This document shows, piece after piece, positions 9,333 to 16,605 of a DNA stretch of 64,000 nt. This DNA comes from Duganella rivi (GTDB lineage Bacteria > Pseudomonadota > Gammaproteobacteria > Burkholderiales > Burkholderiaceae_D). The stretch spans positions 372,001 through 436,000 of the forward strand of contig NZ_WWCK01000002.1 in NCBI RefSeq assembly GCF_009857435.1. The letters are read 5' to 3'. Position 1 is the stretch's first letter. Each line of letters starts with the position of its first letter. A program made the position numbers and the translations under genes. The notes beneath the pieces are model-generated. The model made no database searches. It was given only the letters and a program-made list of their open reading frames with translations, and was not told the origin of the DNA.

Positions 9333-11975
9333 TTAGAAATTCGCACCGATGCGGAAGCCGTACATGCGCGGCTCAACATAGTAAGCCCGCATAAAGCCGC
9401 CGAAGGCTGAATCGGTGCTGGTCTTGGCATGTTCGTCCGTCAGATTGCGCACATAAAGCTCCGCGTGCCATTTATCCTCCGGCGCTTCAAACCGCACCGA
9501 CGCATCGGCCATCGCATACGCTTTCTGATAACGGCCGATGTGCGCGAAGTCCGAATTCAGCAAATCGAAGTAAGCCTTGTCGCGCCAGTTCACCTTCACG
9601 TACGGCACCAGCTTGTAGCCGTTATCCAGTCCAAACTCCTGCGAGAAGTTGACGTTGAACTGGTACTTCGGCGTATTCGGCAAGTGGTTGCCCTCGATGT
9701 TGGCGAGGCGGCGGCCCAGCAGCGTTTTATCCGGGCCGTTGTACACGGCAGGGCAAGCCGGCAGGCCAAGTTCCGTGCGCACGTCACACTGGTAATCGTC
9801 GCTGTACGAATTGAAGTCGTGCACACTGGTGTTGATGTAAGCGAAGCCGCCGCCGATACGGCCGCCGCGCCATGGCTTCCAATCCCATTCCAGTTCGAGG
9901 CCCGGAATGTTCACCTTACCGACGTTGATGGTACGCCAGGTTTCATACACATCGCACTTAGGCTGATCGGCCGGGCAGGGCAGGCCGTTGTCCGGGATGA
10001 TCTGGTTGACGAAGTACGTGCCGGTCAGCTGCATGCCCTTGTACTTCATGAAGAAGGCAGTGGCCGAAAGACTCAGCGTATTGTCGAGGAACTTGCCCTT
10101 GAAGCCCAGCTCATAGTTGGTGACCGTCTCAGGATCATATGGCAGGAAGGTCACTACGCCCGGCTTGCCGTCGGCGCACTTGTGGTAGTTGCAGCTGTCG
10201 GTCTTGTCGGCGAAACCGCCGGCCTTGTAGCCAGTGGAGACGGAGCCGTACACCATCTTGTTACTGTCGATCTGCTTTTGCAGGCCGAGACGCCAGGTCA
10301 CCTTATTCCACGTCTGCTTGTGGTCATTGGAGGTTGGCGAACCATACAGATGATAGGCCGCCACGCTGCCGCCCATGCCCGGTGCGAGGTCGGTGCCGTC
10401 GTGGACGTGGAAGCCCGGCGTGCCCGGCGTCCCTTGCGAGTACCAGCCGTTGTAGTAGGCGGCGTTGCCGATCCAGTTGGCGCCATAGACTTCGCCGCCT
10501 TTGTCTTCCTTGCTATCCAGGCTGTAGCGCGCACCAGCGGTAGCGGTCCACGTCGGGATGAACTGCCAGTCGGCTTGCGCGAAGGCTGCCTTCGCATCCA
10601 CCTGGCGGTTTGGCTGGTGATACAGCACGCTACCCACATCGCCGTAAGGCTTCTGGATGGTGTTGGTGATTTCGTAGTCGATGTTATTCCGCTCGTGCAT
10701 CCAGAATAGGCCCGCCACGTATTTCAAGCTACCCAGTTGCTGCTTGAGCTGCGCTTCGTGCACGGTCGACAGGTAGCGCGAATCGAGCGTACGGTGGAAG
10801 GAATCGGTCAGTGGCCACGTGCCCCAGTTGCCGTCCTTCGAATTTGGATACGCGCCGTTGATCTGGAACGGCGCGGCGTTCTGCAAACCCTTGTCGTCAT
10901 CGGTGATCTCATTACGGCGCTGGTCTGCGACCTGGAAGGTGTAATCGAAGTTGGTATGGTCGTTGATATTCCAATTCACGCCGGTGCGCAGCGTGCGGAT
11001 CTTCATGTCGATATGACCGGGCACGTTGACGTTGATGTCCCACTTGCCTTGATCGGTGCAGGCGTAGCGCGTGCCTGCACCGGCTTCGCAATCGCGGAAG
11101 GCTGCGCCGCCGGCGCTGGAGTCCTGGAATTCTTCGTACGATGCTTTGGCGGTGACATCGCGGTTCACCTTCAGCAGAGCGGTGAGGCGGCCGGCCCATT
11201 CGTTTTGATTGGTGTAGTACTCGCTCGGGCTGACATAACGATTGAAGCGCTGATCCACGTCCGGCTTTCCGTTCGGGATCCAGCCCAGTGCTGGCGCATT
11301 GGCTTCGCTGACGTCGCGTGTTTGATGCGCGTAGCCGTCGCGTCTCACTTTCATGAAGGTGCCGCGCAGTGCCAGCGCGTCGTTGACCACCACGTTCTGC
11401 ACCAGATTGATTTGCTTCTTGTCGTAGTTGCCGAGATCCAGATCGGCCTTGCCGTAGTTGCCGGTCCAATCGGGCTTCGCCGGAATCACATTGACGCTGC
11501 CGCCGGTGGAATTACGGCCGAACAGCGTGCCTTGCGGGCCGCGCAGCACTTCGACCTGTTCAAGGTCGAACATCAACGCCTGCGCGCCTTGGGGACGCGG
11601 TGAGTACATGCCGTCGACGTGGAAGCCGACTGCCGGGTCGCCGGTCTCGGTGAAGTTGGTGGAGGTGATGCCGCGGATGGTGATCTGCACCGCCGAATCG
11701 AGGCCGGTGTTTTCGATCACCACATTGGGCATCTCGCCGCTGAGGTCACGCAGGCTGGTGGCGCCCTTGCGCGTCAACTGGTCTTGGCTCAGCGCCGTCA
11801 CGGCCAGCGGAGTTTTCAGCAGCGACGTGGAATAGCGCGTCGCCGTGACTTTGACTTCTGGGATTTGATCCTGTGCCTGTACTTGCGGGTCTTCTTCCGC
11901 GCAAGCGGCAGTGCTGATCAACGCGCAGGCGCTAGTAATGGCGAGACTCATGAGAGTCCGTTTGGTGTGATACAT
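9333..11975 (-). CDS. TonB-dependent outer-membrane receptor
   Basis: An 880-residue outer-membrane receptor for TonB-powered uptake. The start at 11975 is preferred because AAAGGAGA lies 6 bases upstream and the protein then opens with a normal signal peptide ending around AACAEE. A TonB-box-like stretch IPEVKVTATR precedes the plug domain, which carries VEVLRGPQGTLFGRNSTGG. The beta-barrel follows and ends in a terminal phenylalanine (GFRIGANF). The ligand is unknown. It is divergent from the sugar ABC transporter operon and close to the mannan enzymes, so an oligosaccharide is the best guess. Confidence 0.9.
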   Translation of the reverse strand: MYHTKRTLMSLAITSACALISTAACAEEDPQVQAQDQIPEVKVTATRYSTSLLKTPLAVTALSQDQLTRKGATSLRDLSGEMPNVVIENTGLDSAVQITIRGITSTNFTETGDPAVGFHVDGMYSPRPQGAQALMFDLEQVEVLRGPQGTLFGRNSTGGSVNVIPAKPDWTGNYGKADLDLGNYDKKQINLVQNVVVNDALALRGTFMKVRRDGYAHQTRDVSEANAPALGWIPNGKPDVDQRFNRYVSPSEYYTNQNEWAGRLTALLKVNRDVTAKASYEEFQDSSAGGAAFRDCEAGAGTRYACTDQGKWDINVNVPGHIDMKIRTLRTGVNWNINDHTNFDYTFQVADQRRNEITDDDKGLQNAAPFQINGAYPNSKDGNWGTWPLTDSFHRTLDSRYLSTVHEAQLKQQLGSLKYVAGLFWMHERNNIDYEITNTIQKPYGDVGSVLYHQPNRQVDAKAAFAQADWQFIPTWTATAGARYSLDSKEDKGGEVYGANWIGNAAYYNGWYSQGTPGTPGFHVHDGTDLAPGMGGSVAAYHLYGSPTSNDHKQTWNKVTWRLGLQKQIDSNKMVYGSVSTGYKAGGFADKTDSCNYHKCADGKPGVVTFLPYDPETVTNYELGFKGKFLDNTLSLSATAFFMKYKGMQLTGTYFVNQIIPDNGLPCPADQPKCDVYETWRTINVGKVNIPGLELEWDWKPWRGGRIGGGFAYINTSVHDFNSYSDDYQCDVRTELGLPACPAVYNGPDKTLLGRRLANIEGNHLPNTPKYQFNVNFSQEFGLDNGYKLVPYVKVNWRDKAYFDLLNSDFAHIGRYQKAYAMADASVRFEAPEDKWHAELYVRNLTDEHAKTSTDSAFGGFMRAYYVEPRMYGFRIGANF

Positions 11976-12309
11976 CGTATTGTCTCCTTTTGGTTTTTTT
12001 GCTAATCCAGTATTCAACGGCTAATCAAGGAGGGTCAAACGAATCCAAAAAACGGGCTTCAGTTTCTCCGTCTTTACTAAACACGCTGCGTTACAACAGT
12101 CCTTCGAAGAGTTTTGTTAAGTTTTGTAAGCTTTTCTTGCTTAGCGTTGCAGCGCGCCCGCGAACTGCATGCGGCGGCGTTAGGAAGTGTAATTGCAGCG
12201 GATGCCGGTTCTAATAAAATCAATGACTTAGTGTTAATGGTGGCCGAGGTGCTGTTACGGAAAAGGCAAGCTAAGATGAGTTCATCGATGTAATGAAAGG
12301 GACTTACGA
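11976..12309. promoter_or_regulatory. Divergent regulatory region, TonB receptor / sugar ABC operon
   Basis: This 334-base gap holds no convincing gene. It must contain both promoters. For the ABC operon, TTGCAG (12193-12198), a 16-base spacer and TAAAAT (12215-12220) form a possible sigma-70 promoter. A tandem GTTTTGTTAA/GTTTTGTAAG repeat lies at 12111-12130 and could bind a regulator. The minus-strand ribosome site for the receptor is at 11983-11990. Confidence 0.45.
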
Positions 12310-13569
12310 ATGCCACTTCGCCGCATGATTCGACACGCTTTGACGGTTTTCACGCTTGCCACGTTGTCCGCAACAACCGCTCATGCTGGCACGCTGGTGA
12401 TCGAGAGCTGGCGCGTGGACGACAAAACGCTGTGGGAGAAAGTGCTGATCCCTGCGTTCGAAAAAAATCATCCGGGCATCGACATCAAATTCGCGCCGAC
12501 CGCGCCGACCGAGTATGACTCCAGCCTGGCGGCGCGGCTGGCCGGCGGCACCGCCGGCGACCTGATCGCCTGCCGCCCGTTCGACGTCTCGCTGTCGCTG
12601 TACAAAAAAGGCCACCTCGAAAAGCTGGACGGCAAGCCGGGCATGCAGAACTTCGCACCCACCGCCACGGTGGCGTGGCAAACCGACGACGGCAAAGACG
12701 CTTTCTGCATGCCGGTCGCCTCGGTGATCCACGGTTTTTTGTACAACAAGAAGATCTTCAAGAAGTACAACCTGCAAGCGCCTAAAACGGTGGACGAGTT
12801 CTTCGCCTTGCTGGAATCACTGAAAAAAGCCGGCGTCACGCCGCTGGCGCTGGGCACAGCCGATCAATGGGAATCGAGCCAAATGGTTTATACCAATATC
12901 GGACCGAACTTCTGGCGTGGCGAAGAAGGGCGCAAGGCGCTTATCGCCGGCAAGGCCAAGCTGACCGACGCGCCGTTCGTGGAAGCCTTGCAGTTCGAGC
13001 AGCGCATGGGCGCTTATCTCGGCAAGGGTGCCAGCGCGCAAACCTACGGCGATAGCCAAAACCTGTTCTCACTGGGCCGCGCGGCAATCTATCCAACCGG
13101 CTCTTGGGACATCTCGTACTTCGGCCAGACGGCGGGATTGGAGCTTGGCGCGTTTCCGCCGCCGGTGCGCAAGGCTGGTGACGCCTGTTTCATCTCGGAC
13201 CACATGGACATTGGCATTGGCATCAACAAGAAATCCAGGAACAAAGAGGATGCCTACAAATTCCTGGCATGGGTCGGCTCGCAGGAATTCGCCGACATCT
13301 ACACCAACCGCGTAACCGGCTTCTTCTCGCTATCGCATCACCTGATCTCGGTGCGCGATCCGGTCGCCAAGCAGATGGCGGAGTGGCGCAACAGCTGCGC
13401 CTCCACCATCCGCTTCAACGCGCAGGTGCTGAATCGCGGCCAGCCGAGCATGGAGAGCGAACTTTGGAATGTGAACTCACAGGTTTTGAACGGCAAGTTG
13501 GCGCCGAAAGACGCTGCGCTCCGGCTGCAAAACGGTTTTGCAAAGTGGTACAAACCTCAGCAAAAGTAG
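12310..13569 (+). CDS. Sugar ABC transporter substrate-binding protein
   Basis: A 419-residue periplasmic binding protein of the carbohydrate CUT1 type (family 1 extracellular solute-binding). Residues 1-26 form a signal peptide ending in AHA. The mature part opens with a strand (TLVIESWRVD) and carries the usual aromatic sugar-contact segments such as YPTGSWDISYF. An AAAGGGA ribosome site lies 7 bases before the ATG. It heads an operon with two permeases and an ATPase, separated from them by a strong hairpin. The substrate is unknown; GlcNAc- or mannose-based oligosaccharides fit the surroundings. Confidence 0.88.
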   Translation: MPLRRMIRHALTVFTLATLSATTAHAGTLVIESWRVDDKTLWEKVLIPAFEKNHPGIDIKFAPTAPTEYDSSLAARLAGGTAGDLIACRPFDVSLSLYKKGHLEKLDGKPGMQNFAPTATVAWQTDDGKDAFCMPVASVIHGFLYNKKIFKKYNLQAPKTVDEFFALLESLKKAGVTPLALGTADQWESSQMVYTNIGPNFWRGEEGRKALIAGKAKLTDAPFVEALQFEQRMGAYLGKGASAQTYGDSQNLFSLGRAAIYPTGSWDISYFGQTAGLELGAFPPPVRKAGDACFISDHMDIGIGINKKSRNKEDAYKFLAWVGSQEFADIYTNRVTGFFSLSHHLISVRDPVAKQMAEWRNSCASTIRFNAQVLNRGQPSMESELWNVNSQVLNGKLAPKDAALRLQNGFAKWYKPQQK

Positions 13570-13613
13570 CGTCACACTAGATCCCTCCCTTCGATTGTGT
13601 GTGATCCATTTGG

Positions 13614-13644
13614 CCGGCGCCGGGCGCGGCGCCGGTTCTTTTTT
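13614..13644 (+). terminator. Hairpin plus T-tract between binding protein and permease
   Basis: Perfect 8-bp stem CCGGCGCC (13614-13621) and GGCGCCGG (13628-13635) with a 6-base loop, followed directly by TTCTTTTTT. This is the structure of an intrinsic terminator, placed inside the ABC transporter operon. It probably terminates part of the transcripts, giving more binding protein than permease, and also protects the upstream mRNA end. Confidence 0.75.
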
Positions 13645-13665
13645 GTCCGAATTCTGGAGGAAGTT

Positions 13666-14592
13666 TTGAAGCATGAGGTGAATACAGTGCGGCCCTGGCA
13701 GTTGCTGCTGTTCCTGGCGCCAGCGCTGATTATCTACGGCCTGTTTAGCGCGCTGCCGCTGATGCAGACGCTGGGACAAGGCTTCTTCAGCGCCGACGAT
13801 AGCGGTCATGCGGTGTTTGCCGGTCTCGATAACTTTCGCATGGTGCTGCTCGATCCTGACTGGTCGGCCGGTTTCTGGAATGCGATGATCAACAACGCCA
13901 AGTTCTTTTGCCTGCACATGCTGCTGCAAAATCCGATCGGCTTGCTGTTGGCGACTTTATTCAGCTTGAAGGGATTACGCGGTGCGCGCACCTACCGCAC
14001 GCTGATCTTTTTACCGACGTTGCTGTCGGTGGTGATCATCGGTTTTATCTGGCAGCTGATCCTGTCGCCGCTGTGGGGCGTGGGCGAGAAACTGATGGGC
14101 TTTGCCGGCTTGGCTGATTTCTTCGCGCCTTGGCTGGGCGACGAGGAGAGCGCACTGACGGCGATTTCCATGGTGTCGGTGTGGCAGTACATCGGCATGC
14201 CGATGATGCTGATCTACGCCGCGCTGCTCGCGGTGCCGGACGAAATCGTGGAAGCGGCGCACGTGGAAGGCGCCAGCGCCATGCGCATCTTCTGGCAAAT
14301 CAAGCTGCCGCTGATTTATCCGACGCTGGGCCTCGTCACCATTTTGACCTTTGTCGCCAACTTCAATGCGTTTGATTTGATTTACTCGATCAAGGGCGCG
14401 CTGGCCGGGCCCAATTATTCGACCGATATTCTAGGCACCTTGTTCTACCGGACTTTCTTCGGTTACCAGGCGCAAGTCGGCAACGCCTACCTTGGCTCCG
14501 CTGTCGCCACGCTGATGTTCCTCGTGATTCTGGCCGGGGTAGGAGTGTACTTTGTGGGCGTGCAGCGCCGTTTGACGAGGTTCGCATTATGA
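13666..14592 (+). CDS. Sugar ABC transporter permease 1 (MalF type)
   Basis: A 308-residue inner-membrane permease of the CUT1 family with about six transmembrane helices and the EAA loop EAAHVEGASAMRIFWQIKLP that contacts the ATPase. The start is taken as TTG at 13666, because GGAGG lies at 13656-13660 just upstream. A longer version starting at 13597 would translate through the terminator hairpin and gives an arginine-rich leader unlike the family. The stop overlaps the next permease by 4 bases. Confidence 0.87.
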   Translation: MKHEVNTVRPWQLLLFLAPALIIYGLFSALPLMQTLGQGFFSADDSGHAVFAGLDNFRMVLLDPDWSAGFWNAMINNAKFFCLHMLLQNPIGLLLATLFSLKGLRGARTYRTLIFLPTLLSVVIIGFIWQLILSPLWGVGEKLMGFAGLADFFAPWLGDEESALTAISMVSVWQYIGMPMMLIYAALLAVPDEIVEAAHVEGASAMRIFWQIKLPLIYPTLGLVTILTFVANFNAFDLIYSIKGALAGPNYSTDILGTLFYRTFFGYQAQVGNAYLGSAVATLMFLVILAGVGVYFVGVQRRLTRFAL

Positions 14593-15407
14593 AGAACCGC
14601 TTGATGGTGCACTGCGCCTTGATGGCGTACACGGTGCTGGCGCTGTTCCCGATTGCGCTGATCCTGATTAACTCGGTGAAGACGCGAGAAGCGATCTTTG
14701 ACGATCCGCTGGCTTTGCCGACCATGGAATCGCTGACCTTTGTCGGCTTCCAGAAAGTCCTCGCCAGCACCAACTTCCTGCTTTACTTCGGCAATAGCCT
14801 GATCGTGACGCTGGCGGCGCTGTTCTTCATTTTGCTGTTCGGTGCTATGGCGGCGTGGGCGCTGTCCGAGTATCGCTTCATGGGCAACCGCGTGCTGGCG
14901 CTATTTATCGCCATCGGCATCATGATCCCGATCCGGCTTGGCACGGTGTCGATACTGGAGCTGATGGTCAAGCTGGACTTGGTCAATACGCTGACGGCGC
15001 TGGTACTGGTCTACACGGCGCAGGGCTTGCCGCTGGCGGTGATGATCCTGTCCGAGTTTATGCGGCAGGTGCCGACGGAGCTAAAAGACGCGGCGCGCTG
15101 CGATGGTGTCGGCGAGGTGAAGATTTTCTTCCGCGTGATTCTGCCTTTGATCCGTCCTGCGATGGCGACGGTTGCAGTGTTCACCATGATCCCGGCCTGG
15201 AACGACCTGTGGTTCCCGCTGATCCTCGCCCCGTCCGACCGCACCAAGACGGTCACGCTGGGCGTGCAGCAGTTTATCGGGCAGTACGTCACCGACTGGA
15301 ATTCGGTACTGGCCGCGCTGTCGCTGGCGGTGATCCCGATGCTGATTCTGTATGCGCTGTTCTCGCGCCAATTAATACGCGGCCTCACGGCCGGTGCTGT
15401 GAAATAA
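14589..15407 (+). CDS. Sugar ABC transporter permease 2 (MalG type)
   Basis: A 272-residue second permease of the CUT1 transporter, with six predicted helices and an EAA-type loop around ELKDAARCDGVGEVKIFFRV. Its ATG overlaps the stop of permease 1 (ATGA), so the two subunits should be made in equal amounts. The ATPase gene follows after 14 bases with a GGAGAGG ribosome site. Confidence 0.9.
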   Translation: MKNRLMVHCALMAYTVLALFPIALILINSVKTREAIFDDPLALPTMESLTFVGFQKVLASTNFLLYFGNSLIVTLAALFFILLFGAMAAWALSEYRFMGNRVLALFIAIGIMIPIRLGTVSILELMVKLDLVNTLTALVLVYTAQGLPLAVMILSEFMRQVPTELKDAARCDGVGEVKIFFRVILPLIRPAMATVAVFTMIPAWNDLWFPLILAPSDRTKTVTLGVQQFIGQYVTDWNSVLAALSLAVIPMLILYALFSRQLIRGLTAGAVK

Positions 15408-15421
15408 GGAGAGGCCTTTCA

Positions 15422-16561
15422 ATGGCAAGTGTAAGTCTGAAACAACTGCGCAAATCGTACGATGGCAAGCACGACATCCTTGCCGGTATCGACCTGGAAA
15501 TCGCGCATGGAGAATTCGTGGTGCTGGTCGGGCCCTCCGGCTGCGGCAAGTCCACGCTGCTGCGCATGCTGTGCGGCTTGGAGAGCATCAGCGGCGGCGA
15601 TATGCAAATCGGCGGCCGCACGGTCAACCATTTCCCGCCGGCGGAACGCGGCATTGCGATGGTGTTCCAGAGCTACGCGCTGTATCCGCACATGACGGTG
15701 TACCAGAACATGGCTTTCGGCCTCAAGGTGGCGGGTAAGGACAAGGCGACGATCAAGCAGCGCATCACCGAGGCTGCCGCCATCCTGAAGATCGATCACC
15801 TGCTGGAGCGCTTTCCGCGCGAGCTGTCCGGCGGCCAGCGGCAGCGCGTGGCGATTGGCCGCGCCATCGTGCGCGAGCCGCAGCTGTTCCTGTTTGACGA
15901 GCCGCTGTCCAATCTGGATGCGGCCCTGCGCGTGCAAACGCGCCTGGAGATCGCCAAGCTGCATCGCCAGCTAGATGCCACCATCGTCTACGTCACCCAC
16001 GACCAGGTGGAGGCGATGACCTTGGGCGACAAGATCGTCGTCATGCATGAAGGGCATATCCAGCAAGCCGGTACGCCGCTGGACTTGTACCAGCAGCCGT
16101 GCAACCTGTTCGTGGCGGGCTTTATCGGCTCCCCCAAGATGAACTTCCTGGCAGGCGGCGTGGTTGACGCCCACCCCAACGGCATCTCGGTGCTACTCAA
16201 GAGTGGCGAGACGGTGCGCGCCGCCGTTGACGGCAGCGGCTTAAAAGCTGGCGACAAGGTAACGCTAGGCCTGCGGGCAGAACACATCAGCGAATCGCGC
16301 AGCGGTTCAGAAGTTTTCACGGGCGAGGTCAGTGTGGTCGAGCACCTGGGCGAAGCCAATTACATCTACGTCAGCCGCGAGGGCCGGGAAGACGTAGTAA
16401 TACGCGGGGATGGCGAACGCCATGTCGCGCCGGGACAAGAGATTGTCTTCTCGGCCGACAGCACGGCCTTCCACGTGTTTGACGAAAAGGGCGAGGCGCG
16501 GCGGCGTCTACGCCCCGGAAATATGGTGTCTGCCACGCGCGGCATGATGCGCAGCGCTTGA
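15422..16561 (+). CDS. Sugar ABC transporter ATPase (MsmK/UgpC type)
   Basis: A 379-residue ATP-binding subunit that powers sugar import. Walker A is GPSGCGKST (37-45), the Q-loop is VFQSYALYP, the signature is LSGGQRQRVAIGRA, Walker B is LFLFDEPLSNLD and the switch histidine is in VTHDQ. The C-terminal third is the TOBE/MalK-like regulatory domain. The start at 15422 has a GGAGAGG ribosome site and gives the standard N-terminus; the frame is open further upstream but there shadows the permease. The TonB receptor gene follows 44 bases later, on the same strand. Confidence 0.93.
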   Translation: MASVSLKQLRKSYDGKHDILAGIDLEIAHGEFVVLVGPSGCGKSTLLRMLCGLESISGGDMQIGGRTVNHFPPAERGIAMVFQSYALYPHMTVYQNMAFGLKVAGKDKATIKQRITEAAAILKIDHLLERFPRELSGGQRQRVAIGRAIVREPQLFLFDEPLSNLDAALRVQTRLEIAKLHRQLDATIVYVTHDQVEAMTLGDKIVVMHEGHIQQAGTPLDLYQQPCNLFVAGFIGSPKMNFLAGGVVDAHPNGISVLLKSGETVRAAVDGSGLKAGDKVTLGLRAEHISESRSGSEVFTGEVSVVEHLGEANYIYVSREGREDVVIRGDGERHVAPGQEIVFSADSTAFHVFDEKGEARRRLRPGNMVSATRGMMRSA

Positions 16562-16605
16562 TATCACAGGAGTTCTTTTACTTTTTATAAAACTGGGAGA
16601 GTTGA

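Noticed and set aside
9327..9336. CTAAGCTTAG palindrome between LysR and TonB receptor stops as bidirectional terminator
   Set aside because: It is a 10-base AT-rich palindrome without loop or T-tract and is probably chance, formed around the two converging stop codons.
14855..15421. N-terminal extension of the ABC ATPase frame
   Set aside because: The extension lies over the permease gene and has no family similarity; a ribosome site and normal N-terminus are found at 15422.
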